A stretch of DNA of 64,000 bases from NCBI RefSeq assembly GCF_022201045.2, contig NC_068564.1, positions 28,425,001-28,489,000 of the forward strand, read 5' to 3'. The DNA comes from Citrus sinensis. Taxonomy: Eukaryota > Streptophyta > Magnoliopsida > Sapindales > Rutaceae. Under the pieces are notes generated by a model. The model saw nothing but the letters and a program-made list of their open reading frames with translations. It searched no databases and was not told where the DNA came from. Shown here one piece after another: positions 10,576-23,837 of the stretch; within the stretch, counting starts at the first letter, position 1; the number at the start of each line of letters is the position of its first letter. A program made the translations under genes and the position numbers.

Positions 10576-13500
10576 GGAATACACATATCATTTTCTAATT
10601 AATATTGATATATATATAAATATATAATTAAGCAATTAGTGAATCATTAACGCCTTTTCAGCTGTACATAGAGATTCTACTACTTTTTTTTATTATTATT
10701 CTTGCTTTATTCTCTCTTTCTTTTTAGCCTTTTGTTTTTATGTCTAATAATATATGTTTGTTTATGGTTTATCTCCTTTCTAATTTTATATTATGTTGCC
10801 ATCTTTGGTACTTAAATTAGATTCCAATGCTCATAGTCGAAACAGCCAAAATGATCATTAATTAATTCAATTAACTGCATGAATATATGCAGACATGCTG
10901 ATAGCTATATCACTAATCAAACCAAAAGGCACTTCCCATGTTCAACCTTTGCTTATTAAATTATGATCAAAGTAATTTTATCAAATAGGGTTCATAATAT
11001 TTTCTTTCCTGGGAGGAGTTCAAAAGGAATCAGAATGGCTAGCAGTAATTAATTAATTTTCCTAGATAAAATTTTGCGTTAAGCTACTGTAAAAATTTTT
11101 TATAAAAAAAATTAGAGAATACAAAGTGAGCTGGCCGAACCCAGACCATGATTTCGACACCCAAAATCTACTGATTAGAGGTCAACCAATGAAATGTCTC
11201 ATACTGATCCCACAATAATAATGAGAAATAGTGTACCATATAACATAATAATGCCATGTGTATAGTCTTTGGTTCCCTTCGTTTATTTTAATGAGTTGCC
11301 GGTTAATTTTTCTGATTGCTTTCGTATTAAGTGGCAGGAGCGCCAAGGCCCTTCTATCATTCAAGAAAATTTAAGTAATTACTTGTTATCTTCGTATTGG
11401 ACACAAATGTTCATCCGAAAATGATAGTCAATTTAATTAATTAATCAATCAAAAATTTTTGCGGTGGATAAATGCAGAGGTTATTAGGATGTCAATGCGG
11501 TGGGTTTGGGGTGGAGAAGCCTATCCACTCTCCATCCTATTAAAAACTTTTACTTTCCTTCTCTACCTTATTCTCTAAAAAAATTATTGGGGCCATGTGA
11601 AAAATAATTTTTTCATCTCCACATTATTTTTTATTTTCCTATTTTATAATAGATATAGATACACAATTTTAGTAAATTAAAAATTAAAGACTTAAAATAA
11701 AAGTATCACCATACTATAAAAATATTTAAATTATTTTTAAAAAAAACTCTAAAAGCTTAAAACAATATCTTAAAATGATATCAAAACTAAAAAATATTTG
11801 AAGAGAACAACACCATAAAAAAGAAAAAAATATAACAATATTTTAGAGTTGAAAAAGAATTATATTATAAGGTTTTCTTTTAGTTATATCATGTTTATAT
11901 TACATAAAAATAAAAAGAAAATTTATTAATTGACATTATATTTGATAAAATAAAAATTATTAAATAAGAATAAAAAAATATTTATATATAATGGGAGTGG
12001 GGGGATGGAGTACAAAACTAAATCTCACCCTGTTAAGAATTCAGGGATTATTTTTTCCCAATTTTCTAAAAATTATTCAAATTTTTCTCCATTTAGTGTG
12101 GGGCTCCATAAGATCCTTGGAGATTATTTAATCAAATACGAAATTAATGGGGGGCTTTGCTCATGTCATATTTAGATATTAAGCAATATCATTAACAAGC
12201 CTCCACTTTACAATTTTTTTAGGATTATCATTTTCAGTGCTTCGTAAAGATTTTCCCCTTGACTTGGGAATTTTGTTTTGGATGAGCGACAAATTAAAAT
12301 GAAGTGGAGGCAAAACTTATCAAATAAGTCTAATGATTAAAATTCAGAACACAAATGATGAAAAGTAATGACTCAGGGGATTTGGTCGGCTATGCTTGTT
12401 GTCTAAACCACGGCAATTTTAAGGTTTCAAATAATTGTGTTAGGTCAAGCTTAAGTTGGTGATTGTCATAGTGATGATCATCTTTAGTAAATTCAATGAT
12501 GCATTCATAATGTCATAAAACTCAATTACTGTAGATACACGAGTCATGTTCTCTTGTACGGGTGTACAAATCAATGTGAAACCAACTGTATTTTGATATA
12601 TATATTATATAATTTTTTATATATCATGAGGCTCGAAGACCATGTGGGGAAAAAAAAAAAAAAGATAAGGTCTAAAATTTTATTTAAATTAAACTGACCA
12701 AACATAATCAATTTAAATTTAACTCAAATTAGTTCAGTTCAGCTCATTCAATTTTCTTTATGTTTTTCATTGTTTCCAAAAACCGAAGAAAACTAGAAAT
12801 TTAACCTGTTGGTTTCATCATTTTAAAATTGAATCTACACCGATTAAAAAAAAAAATTAAATTCTTGAATCGAAAAACTGAACCAAACCGAATGCCTACA
12901 TTCAATTCACTAAATTGCATAACTTTGTCAAAGAAATTGAACATATGAGATTAGTGATAGGGTAAAATTTACAAAACTTAATAAGTGATGTTATGCTTAT
13001 GAAATGACTAACATGTCAAATATGTGGATCTATTTTGATAAAATATTTTAATTGACTAACATGTGAAATATGTAGATCTATTCTAATCAAATATTTTAAG
13101 TTACGTTATAATAGAATTATTTGAATCCAACAGTCTGTCTTCAAAGGTAAACTAATTAATTGGTGCCTCTTACGACATCAAAATCCTAATTACTCCTAGT
13201 CATCATCTACAACCAATCATATTAAATTTCATCTCACTTTCAAGACATCATTACTTAAAACTGTTTAAGAATGTGATTCACGGCCATATTTAAGAGATAG
13301 ATATCATTGAACAGAAAATACAAACAAGAGATATATATATGTGTATTTATGTATGTACGTGACCCCTAATGAGGCTTTACACGTGCAGCTAGTCCTTTGA
13401 ATTTGAACGCCACTCAGCTACCGGTACTTGTATAGCCACTTATTGTGGGGAACAAACCAAATTAGGATGTGACGCTGTTTCTTTTCTTCTCCCAAAATTT

Positions 13501-15697
13501 GCAAATAAATTTCTGCTAAGAACAAGCCCTTTTATTTTTATTTTTATTTTCAATGAGATATTATAAGAAACAGATAAAAAGGAAAATATGCTTATGATTT
13601 GCTGGGGAAGCATATTTAAAAGCTTTGACAGTGCCACAAGTACTTTCAAAATGGACCAACTGATAGTCTCATACTTAAGTCATATTAATCTGTTCACTCA
13701 AGAAAAACACTATAAGTTTAATGGTCCGGCTCGCTAATAATGTGGTTACAGAAAAAAAATGACACTTAAAATATGCTCTTCTGGCCGAAAAAGATTGAAA
13801 CTGCCATCTACTGATACAGGTGGCAGAATGATCCCACGAGCTCTTTACACTTATGTGGTCATAATCTGAAGAGCTTTCGTTTTCAACTTCTTCATCCTTG
13901 TATTTGGATTTACATCAGAGCATGTTGTTAGTCCAAGATTGGGTCCTCTTTCTTCAAAGTGAAATCAATTTCGCATTGAATGAAGCAGTATTGTCTGGTT
14001 CACTCAAATTTGGCACATCGATCAGCAGTGAGTATCCAGAAGCACCCAACACCCCCACTCTATGCGAAAGTAGGCATAGGTATAGCATTTTTAAAAAATG
14101 ACCAAAAATTTTCCTATCTTCAAGCCTAAAAATATTTCAGGGTGCCAAAATCTGCAATCCCGGGGCCCCGGATCAGGCGTGCACGTATCAGATGAATGTG
14201 GGGCGGCTGTCAAATCAGTCATCTGAATTGATGAGTGATCAGGGAACTGAAACTATTTTGATTGAATGCAAAGTGAATAATGAGGGATACACATAAGAGT
14301 GCAATCAAAGACTTAAGGTTTGTCCAATTCCCGAAATAATGCAGTGTAATCAAAGACTTAAGGTTTGTCCAATTCCTGAAATAATGCAGTGTAACAATAC
14401 AAATTCAATCAATTATGAGGTGTGGGGTATGTGAGAAAGGAATAGATTGGCCCAAGAGGGAAACCTAAACATATCATTTCGAGTGCCAATAATTTACCAA
14501 AAAATCTGTAAAAGAAACAAAAAAGGGCAATAACTTTTATGTATCCTGACCAGAATGATGCATATCATGCATTGATTTGGAGATACGAGTCCCAATAATT
14601 CTGAATAGAACCTCCCAACACCCGTCATTGAAGGAGCTGTTTTAACTGTTCCAAGGTCATGCAATTTTCACAGGATATGATCCACAAGTGAATATGGTGA
14701 CGAGATATGCTCGCATTACTTCCCAGAACGTGTACCACAAAATGCAATCGGGCTACATCAATTCAAGACTTTCTGTTCAATTATTGACATCGACAAATCA
14801 ATTAAGTCTAGTTTTCTCCTCAAAGCATGAATTAATGAAATTTGAACTGATCAAAGTACAAGAAATTGAGGGCAGCATAGCATGATGCCAAATTCATGAT
14901 GTGATTTTGCATCTGCTTCGAAGCAAGATAGAAAAATTCATTCTGCATACAAGCGTTAATGCATATATCAAGGAACTGTGGCCTCATCAGTCCGGTCCCC
15001 TAAAATTTATCGTATTTGCTTGTAGATTTTTCGGTCAATAAGAATCCAAAAAACAGCAACGATCTGTTTCGTTCATTTTCATAGCAGATGAAAAAGGCCA
15101 AAGAAAAAGAAAAGAGGAAAAAAGAAGTATACGTGTTCCTATGATTGCCAAATGATCTCGATACTGTGTTGTGGGGCAAGCAACCGGCTGGTGATTATGA
15201 CTGCACACAGATAAATCCAATTTTACAGATTCCTGAGCTGCAATATTAAGCTTCTTGATCTTGATAAAGTTATATGGGTCCCTTGTACTTGGTTTGCAAA
15301 GAGACAAAACCTTTTGCATTTCTTTGTTTTCATTAGCCGTATATAGATGATACATTGACCATATCCAAATCGGCCTAATCATGAAATGAACCTCGCCGCA
15401 CCAAATAAAACAAGCCGATTTCTGGAAAATTTTATCGGCTTTATATTGAACCTCTGCCTCTTGGATAACATAATCAATCATTCGTTGGTGGAAAGCTCAA
15501 CAAAGGACTCAATGCTTTGGACACTGTAATCACATGATTCAGATGATGTGCTGTGTGCCAATACCATTACATTTGAAACAAGGAAGAAAGGAACTTGGAA
15601 CATGCAAAAAAAATCTATTAATTAAAATGCCACAATGATCCGCTAGTAAACCACCAATGAGGACAAAACCTGCCAAAATTTATCTAATTAAACATTT
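10576..15697. other. Long intergenic stretch
   Basis: I see no recognisable gene in about 5 kb. A minus-strand frame at 15,035-15,481 (148 codons) has no recognisable domain and was not called. A 45-bp tandem duplication is listed separately. Sequence near 11,490-12,150 has G-rich ends around an AT-rich core and may be an old non-autonomous transposon, but I could not match its ends. Confidence 0.5.
14303..14392. repeat. 45-bp tandem duplication
   Basis: Two direct copies, 14303-14347 and 14348-14392, differ at one position (C/T). They are non-coding and look recent. Confidence 0.9.
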
Positions 15698-16484
15698 TCA
15701 CATTATGGTACAACATTTAGACTTCTGACTTGGGGTTACGGCCTTCGCTTGTGGGGCTGCTGATGAAGTTTCACTAACTGCTGGTGGTGGTGGTCGTGGT
15801 GGCGGAGGTCGAGGTGGCAGAGGTGGTAATGGTGGCGGCGGCGGCGGTAAGAATGGTGGGTACCTTTCATAATATGAAAATTCAGGCCCCAGCATTGGAT
15901 ATGATGAGTAAGGCACAGGCACCCTAGGTGGAATATATCCATGATCTCCATAATAATAACAGTGATCATTTTCCACATAATTATTTTTCTCAACTTGACC
16001 ATGAAATTCAAGACATGAGAACTCTGCATGTCTCCCATTCTTATCAAGAATCCTCAACATTGTATTTGGATTCACTTTACCTGAAATATTCACTGTTCCT
16101 TTTTCTGCATCTATCACAACTGAATATACTCCTGCAACCAAAAACTTTTAAACGTTTTAAAAAAAAAAGAAGCGTCATGCAGCACAAATTGAACTATATG
16201 TATTAATACAAGCTTAGGGCAATAGTATTTCATAGTTTAATTAGACTTTGATGAATGGATTAATATTTATTAAAATGAAATAATGGAAAATAAGAAATGG
16301 CGTGTTACCATGGAGATTCTGCAACACTTGCATAACCTTCCTTTTACATATATCACAATGGATGTTTACTTTCAGATTACAAGTCTGCATATATTTAACC
16401 AGCGAAAATGAGAATCAAAATTCAAAGTATAATGATAGCAAAACATCAAGTTATAGATGATACCATTTCTGCCATGGGCTCCAT
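15698..16484 (-). CDS. Heavy-metal-associated isoprenylated plant protein (HIPP)
   Basis: Three exons on the minus strand, 16484-16464, 16384-16309 and 16131-15698, with GT-AG junctions, give a 176-residue protein. An HMA domain starts at about residue 8 and contains the metal-binding CDIC (CxxC) motif at residues 17-20. Its beta-alpha-beta continuation crosses into exon 3. A tyrosine-rich linker and a long polyproline stretch (about residues 110-150) follow. The last four residues, CTIM, form a CaaX box, so the protein is predicted to be farnesylated and membrane-anchored. HIPPs act as metallochaperones or scaffold proteins in metal and stress responses. Here the exact partner metal cannot be inferred. 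The ATG at 16484 gives a six-residue leader before the domain, normal for the family. Confidence 0.9.
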
Positions 16485-17254
16485 TGGAACAATTTCTGAT
16501 TCTCTTAGGGAAAAATAATAAACTATGACGCTATGACCATGAGAATGTCAAACTGTTAACGGTGGTCTCAATGTTTGACTTAAGAGAAAATACAGAAGGG
16601 TGTTGCAAAGCCAAATAGAGCAACGAGATTAAAATACCAAATTAAGCATTAAAAAATGGACACAAATCTGTTCTAGAAATTATGTTTTCCATAAATAAAT
16701 AATAGTAATCTTGATTCCTCAAAATTTTCATTCCTCTGTGAGCTGTCACTCTCACATTTATTCCTAAATCTCTCTACCCTTTTTAATTTCCCTTTGTTAA
16801 ATGGAGATTAATTTCTTTGATCAGTGGCCAACGCAATTTTTTGGTTTCTGCAGTTGACTTGTTTTACTTTGAATCTTGAATTCATTTGACGTATTTAAAA
16901 GAATTAATAGATGATAGTATATAGTAAATATAGTTTTTTTATTATAATTTTTAAATAATAATTTTGATAAAAATAATAAATTTTTAGCTAGTGGAGAAAA
17001 TATCTCCAAATATCTGAAACATGCAACTTCAAAATTGAACAACAAAAAAGTTCAGACCTTGAATGGTTACATCAACAGCCTTGGAAAATACAAGATACAT
17101 TTCAATTCCAAAGACTCTACTGCCGCCACCCTAATCACGTGGAACAATAAGACGATGTCCTACAACTCCGAAGCAATATTTCAAACTGCTAGCCTCTCAA
17201 ATTCTGCGAAAATTGTAATCATTTGTTAGTATAATCAAGTGTAGCCTCAAGCTA
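16485..17254. other. Intergenic between HIPP and SPO11-1
   Basis: No gene is seen. It contains the promoter side of the HIPP gene and the downstream side of SPO11-1. Confidence 0.6.
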
Positions 17255-20200
17255 TTAAATGCTTAGGAAATGGACTCCACCTTGAATCTTGGATGGTATG
17301 TACTTCTCTGACAAGAAGGAAAACGAGCAGGCGCAGAATGCCTCAATCTCGAATTTCACTCCTGATTGCAGCATCAACTCTAATTCGGACCTATCATGGG
17401 AAAGCGCGGCGGGTTAGTACTATGAAAATAACAGCTTTATATGATGCTTTGTGAAGGAATTCTACCTCCAGTGTGGAACTTCTCTTTGCAAGTAGCACCT
17501 ATGTAACATGGCTTCAGTTTTTCTCGTATCTAACAAGAGTCCCGGTACAATTACACAAACTTGGGTAAGGGCAACAATTAAAAGAAACCCATCTCAAAAA
17601 GGCCTTAGTTCACATCTACCTCACCTTCCACTGTCAATTTAAGGCGACAATTCTTAGGAAGACCATATTTCTCGAAATCTGAGGGAAAAGCACCAAGCCA
17701 ATGCATCTCTGGGATGCGCAAAAACTTTGCATCATAGGCCATTTGCTTCAAACAAAGTATAATAAGAGAGGAAACAATTTAAGGGTAGTGAATAACGAAA
17801 AGCCTTGGTGCCATCTTTTGCTAGTCTATTGTAGTAACCTTAAATAGCTACAGAGTATGAAGCTAGCAAGCAAAGAAGTTGCAAATTATAAAACAAAAAC
17901 CCTACCATTGAACCAAACCGGTATGTGGTAAGGATGTCAAAGCCGTATGGATCACAATCTACCAGGCAAAAGGTGGGCAGACGTAACTTCTCGATGAGGA
18001 GTCGCAAAAACCTGAAAGCAGAGGATATGCTCATATTTACACAAATACAAGCAGATGATAGAGAAACCAAAGCATGAGAGTTGCCCAAATTTCCACACAA
18101 ACATTATCCCTATTTCCTTTCAAATATACAAGGGGAGTTTCCTACCTTCTTGTGGAGATATCTGGATACCCTCTCCCCTAGAAGAAAACAAAGAAGAGAT
18201 ACTTAAGAATGACTTTAAGAAGAGAAGATGAACAATATATTTACTTACTGTGATGACAATGCAGCGGTTTCTGGTGCAGTATTGATCATTTGCTAAACGA
18301 TGGAACACTGCATCCAGGATATACATAATAATGGTTTCATGAGAATAGCAATCCTGGAAATAAATTCCTCTTCCAAAATTATGAGAAACTTATGAACATT
18401 GAGAATAAGAGCCGTTACCTGATTCTTTCTCTACAACTAGTATGTAATTGGCGGTACTAACAATATCTACACAGAAGCAAGAATCAAGGACCACTTATCT
18501 CTTACAGCTTTAATAATGTAGATTATAAGCAACAATCGCAAGGGTGCTTATCAAACAACTTTTTCTATTAAAGCAGTTTACTACAAGTTAGTATTGATAA
18601 TATTATTATAATTATTTATAAATATATGTATAAATATAGTTCAAGCCTCTGTAATTTCCTTTTTAGTTTTTTTTTTTCTTATTAAAGCGTAACACCAAAA
18701 ACCAATGTTCATAAATGCAATGACAGTCGATAGTTTGGATGCCTTTGACTTTCTCAACGAATGTAGGAATTGGATGGGCCTGCAAATGAATCAGATAAAC
18801 GATTATAAACTAGTCACTGATGCAAGCAAATGTATATATCATTCTTCCACTCACATCATTGGGACTGTTTATACAATCAAATTTAGCTCCAGATTCCAGG
18901 AATCTTAACCAGCCCATCACCATTCTACAGCACAGTGAAATGGAATGGTAAATATTCACATCCAATTTTCGCCCACTATAACTTGAATGAGAATCTAAGA
19001 AATAAGCAATTGAGCACATACGAAACATGATAGAACAACAAATTTTCCAGGTTTTTCAGGTAAGAAGAACTCACCCTTTCCCAGCAGATACCTGCACGAA
19101 GAAGACATGAAGTAAATTATAATACACAGCAGAAATTCTCTTTGCAAATAACCTGTAACTTTTATTTTACATGGGTAGAAACCAATATCCAAACATCGAA
19201 TAAAAACTGATGATTAATTGAAATGGATTAAATGTGGTATTCTACTTGAAATACTAATCATCATCATCTAACAACATATCATGCTTCAGCGTTGTATTGT
19301 ATGCTAGCCGCATCGCTCATAGATTAATTCACATAACGAGGCAAAATCAAAAGTTCAAGTGAAGTACCAACCACATTTATGTTGTGGCGACTGCACTGCA
19401 GAAGGATGCATATGTCATTAATTGCTTGGTCCACAATTGACTGTTCTGCATTCCAAAATAAAAGGAAAAAAGTAAGGTAGCAGAACCAATATTGTCCCAA
19501 AAGCCATGACATCTTGAAACAGACAATTGATATCCACCTACAAGCCAAAGCTTCACCGATGTCAATTAGCACTAACTCATTAGAACTCAGAATATTAGAT
19601 TAAACCACACCAAAATGTGCCAGTAAAGTTAGCAGGTAAGAAGACAATTATGGATTTATGGTGCTAAGCAACTGTAAATGGTATTTTTTACAATGTCCTT
19701 AAGCCACGATACAGAATAACTGAGAATATGAATACCATGTGATTACAACTTACAGTAAAAACACAAGGGATGTTAAAGCTGCAATTCATCCAGATTCACC
19801 TGAATATAGAGATGGATGCATGTAATATATATCTCTCTTTGACATATGTATATTTTCTTGCAGAAGTTTTTGCACAATCAGTAGCACACTCAGCAAAATA
19901 TCTGAAAACAAGGACCAACAAAATTTGAACCTCACAATAATCAGTCTGCAAAAAGCATGTAAATTACTTCATCAAACAAGCCCTTGACTCAATTAATCTA
20001 ATGACACTTCACTCACCAATTCTACGTGCATGGCATTGCTTCTCAAGTGTGAGAATTTCCTGCCCCTGTGGAAAATCATAGCTGCAGGAGCTGCATAAAC
20101 CAATAGTAGGGCATGAAAAACACATAAAATCACACAGAAACAACTATGCAAGTCTGGAAGTGATACACACATATATTTTACTTTGTCTTTGTTGTAGAAA

Positions 20201-20863
20201 GAAAATTGGAAATGCTTCCTACGAAAGCACTTTCAGATAAAAAGCACTTCAATTGTATTTTGCAAGATTTTTATTTTTATTTTTCTTTTTTCTTTTTAAT
20301 TTTTTTGGGGTAAAAAAGCACTCATAGGTAACTTTTTTCTGAAAAATATATTCAAATACAGAACAAAATGTTAATTAATTAATTAATTAAATTTGTTGAA
20401 AGATAATCAAAATAGATTACCCAAAAGTGCTTTCTACTGAGCACTTGGCCACTTCCAAACACAACTAAATTAATTAACAACTATTTCAATTCACTCCAAT
20501 TTTAACTGTAATTTAACATAAAACTTAAAAAATCATGAAATTAAGGTTATTAAACGAGCAGAAGAAGCAATGATCAAACCAGTGAGCGTCTAGATTCTTG
20601 CAGTAGTTTCTGAATTGATTGATTGAAATCGATAGTGATCGTCTCTCTGTTATGTCTTTCAAAATTGATTTACAGAACTCTGCAAGCGCAATTAAACACA
20701 AAACAGTATATAAAATTTCAGAAACGAAAGCTATTTGATTGAAATGTGAGTGCATTTGTTTATTCATTATCATTTTGTTATTATTGTTGCCACTAAAATT
20801 ACCTTTTATTTTTCGAAGCAAATCGTGGCGTTCTAAGTGTGAACGCCGACGATTTCCCTCCAT
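17255..20863 (-). CDS. SPO11-1: SPO11-1, meiotic topoisomerase VI-A-like transesterase
   Basis: SPO11-1 makes meiotic DNA double-strand breaks with SPO11-2 and MTOPVIB. I can join 15 exons into a complete 366-residue frame: 20863-20803, 20679-20580, 20090-20017, 19901-19800, 19445-19372, 19091-19075, 18924-18855, 18779-18743, 18466-18419, 18307-18249, 18177-18146, 18011-17906, 17745-17625, 17529-17466, 17390-17255. Arabidopsis SPO11-1 also has 15 exons and 362 residues. The winged-helix catalytic motif DIYYMHPS holds the active tyrosine (Y104 or Y105). The Toprim fold shows VVEKE and VDCDPYG (D243 and D245). Exon 6 is only 17 nt. The intron after exon 8 starts with GC instead of GT; the frame and the match to the family both require that site. 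Intron 2 carries a MITE-like insertion. All key residues are present, so the gene looks functional. Confidence 0.95.
20200..20462. mobile_element. MITE-like repeat in SPO11-1 intron 2
   Basis: Imperfect inverted ends: near 20,206-20,236 there is TTGGAAATGC followed by GAAAGCACTTT, and the complement of 20,425-20,460 reads TTTGGAAGTG followed by AGAAAGCACTTTT. The interior is AT-rich and non-coding. Ends and target duplication are not precisely defined. Confidence 0.4.
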
Positions 20864-22560
20864 TTTCTTGCTTTGCTTCCACTTCAACATCTACAAAGAA
20901 GCAAACATGGTCAATCATTTTCAACCGGGATCGATTTATACCACTGACCAGAATCATTGGGCCGGGCTGATATGTCGTCCAAATGGTCAATCAAAATTAT
21001 AAAACAGCTGGCCCAGCCCAATCTCTAATTATTTTTATTTCTTTTTCATTTCACAATATAATAAAAATTTTCAACCATTAAGTCATTAACTTATTAAGCT
21101 ATTTTTAAAAAAAATTTGCTTAATACAAAAAGTCTGAATGATATCATTAAAGATATTATCTAAAATATCTCTATCTAAGTAATTAATTTTTATCCTTACG
21201 TAAATAAAATTTAATAATTTACATTATTACCCATCTATATATAACTTGTGATAATATATAATTGTAGACCATTAAAATTATGGATATTTTTCATATAAAA
21301 CATCATGAACTACAATAAAATTGATTTAACATATCCTAATTTAGAATATTAAAGGGTTGTATTCAATTGAACATGATTTATATTATAATAATATATTATC
21401 TTATTTATGTTATTTAAGATGTTTATTATTTGTTTAACATTTATGGTTTGTAAGGGCACAAATGTAAAAATACTAGTTTTCAAAATTTTTAAGTTAAAAA
21501 ACAAACAACTTACTATTTATTTTTAGCGATTCAAACAAAAAAAAAATCCAAATTTAGACATTAAGCTCTATTCAAATTTAAGACTAATTCAAGTTTATTC
21601 AAATTTCAGACAAAAAAAATAAATATCACCTTAGTCTATGAATTACTCTTAAAGAATCAATATTTTTATATTTAACAATGAAAAGCAAATAGCTTATATG
21701 ATAGAACGAAAATATAAAGATTGATAAAAGGTATGGAAACAATTTTTTTTAAATTAAGAATATTTTTTAATTAATTCTTAATGATAAATAGGATTTAAGG
21801 CCCTTTTATATTAATCCTAACTAATGCAAATTTATCAAAATAGACAAATCTAAATTGTTATTACATACTAAAATTCCACTATTTGGAATAAGAAAAACAA
21901 AATAAATGGCAGTTAAAGATAAAAATCCTCAAAGTAAAAAGAAAATCAAAATCATAGAGTCAAGACAACCTAGTGCCAGTGGGTTAAATTCATTTATAAC
22001 AAACTTCGAAATGATATATATTATTATAAGCCAAAAATGAATATTTATAGTTCAAGTTATTATTCTAGAAAAATACTCTATATATTCTACACAACCATCC
22101 TACATCATTATATGTTTTTCATCGTAAAACGTTTTGGATATTTTAGAAAAAAAAAAAAATCCTGACACATGTAAAATTTGAATTAGATTGGATTAGGTCA
22201 GCTTTTGAGGGCTTTTGGCAAGTGTATCATGCTGTAAATAATTTATAAGGGTATCTTTATCGATAACAACTATATATTTAGAAAAACTAACGAAACTAAC
22301 TTCAAATTTAGATGTAGACTTTGAGACACGTAAATAGAAAATATAATTAAAAACTTAATTATATTAAAAGAGCAAAAGACTTGAATAGTATTTCAATCAA
22401 TGGTATTAAAAAAAAAACAATTAAAAAGTAAAGAGCGAAATAAGACTTAAAAAAAGTAAAAATTATTTTTTATGTCAACCACATTAAATACAAATTACCA
22501 ACGTTCATGATCAGTAACAGCTATCAAAATTTTTCATAATCAAAGATAATCACTTTCAGA
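20864..22560. other. Intergenic, very AT-rich
   Basis: Upstream of SPO11-1 and before the TPK array. I see nothing beyond AT-rich sequence. Confidence 0.6.
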
Positions 22561-22919
22561 AGCTTGAACTTCCTGATTGCACCGGGGGATCAAATTGCTT
22601 GAATTACCCTCGATTTTTCAGAGTAGTTGCAGCTACAAGCCAATTATTTTCTTTGGAAAAGCACTTGGAATTGGACTTATAAAGCTGCTTTCTTTGCTTG
22701 ACCTGCAAGTCTCACAAGACAGACGGACAGTAAAGTTTCTTGCTTGATCTGGCTGGATTTGGTAGTTAGCTTTAGCAGTGGAGCTCTGAGCTTAATTAAT
22801 GATGAGAATATTCTAATTTGATGTAATTAATTAGTTTTGTAATATTCGGTACAAATTGAACGATTATTTGCTGCAGGTCCGCCCGAATATTGCTCCATCT
22901 CTTTAATTTTGCTAATCTA

Positions 22920-23837
22920 ATGGCCTGCAACAATGCAAACCGTGAGCCATTGCTTTCAGGATTAGTAGATGAGCCGTTGGACTTTACATTAGCAGAATTA
23001 AAAAAATAAAACAAATAACAAAGATGCTCCCAATGGAAGAAGAAGGAGCAGCCTTCGTCGCAGTGCAAGTGCCCCTGCAGCTCCATTACCATACTCAATT
23101 CCTGCTCCTGAATCCATTTTTGCTATAAGTCTCCCAAGTATTCGCAAGGCGGTTGTGTTCCTGACCATCTATCTTGGCATAGGCACCGCCTGCTTCTACG
23201 CCGCCAAGAGCCAAATCAAAGGAGTAAATGGGACCGTAGATTCTGTCCATTTCTTCGTGGTGACAATCACCACCATAGGTTACGGGAACCTTCTGCCTAA
23301 TAGTGTCCTCTCAAAACTACTTGTGTGCGCTTTTGTTTTCACATGAATTGTTCTCTTCCTACTACTAATATTGACCAATGCAGTCGAGTAACTATTCAAT
23401 AAGCATGAAATTTTGATGGTTAAAGCACTACACAGTACACGCGTATAAAATAGCTGATCTAAATGGTATCATAAATGAGATTGACACAAGCAAAGTGACA
23501 TACAAATGCATCAGGATGTTGATCATTTTGTTGCTTCTCATGCTTGTCGGTACCGTCATCCCAAGTTACCGTTGGTAAAATGGACGTTGTTGATGCATTC
23601 TACTGCGTTTGTGCAACCATCACGACTTTAGGCTATGGTGGCAGGAGCTTGTTCTCCACGTCAGGAGGACGTATTTTTGCTGCAGTTTGGATCCTGGTTA
23701 GTTGTGTTTCATTAGCTCTGCTATTTCTGTATGTTGCCGAGCTCAGTATTGAAAGAAGATTGAGGCCACTCGTCAAGTGCATTCTTGATTTTAAAATGCA
23801 AAATGATGATTTGGAGGCACGTTTACCTGATTTCTAG
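22920..23837 (+). pseudogene. TPK copy 1, two-pore potassium channel pseudogene
   Basis: It starts at the ATG matching the other copies, just after a conserved leader-intron acceptor ending at 22,876. A frameshift and stop follow within about 30 codons. Further stops (TGA at 23,344, TAA near 23,388) and frameshifts near 23,450 and 23,560 break the rest. The 14-3-3-type motif RSASAP is present. Pore 1 reads GYGN and pore 2 GYGG instead of GYGD. There is no EF-hand exon. A non-coding leader homologous to the other copies lies at about 22,570-22,760, so the duplication unit included promoter and 5' UTR. Confidence 0.88.

Noticed and set aside
11100..11190. Possible tRNA-like or SINE B box (GGGTTCGGCC on the minus strand)
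   Set aside because: The A box is weak and no cloverleaf or SINE boundary could be drawn.
11480..12160. G-rich ends around an AT core suggesting a non-autonomous transposon
   Set aside because: I could not find matching terminal inverted repeats or a target duplication.
15035..15481. 148-codon minus-strand frame upstream of the HIPP gene's 3' end
   Set aside because: No recognisable domain, no TATA or splice context, and composition like translated non-coding DNA. It could be a lineage-specific gene but I cannot support it.
16141..16206. Longer HIPP start at the in-frame Met of the third exon frame
   Set aside because: That ATG is in the intron; the CxxC motif of the HMA domain is encoded by exon 2, so the three-exon model is needed.
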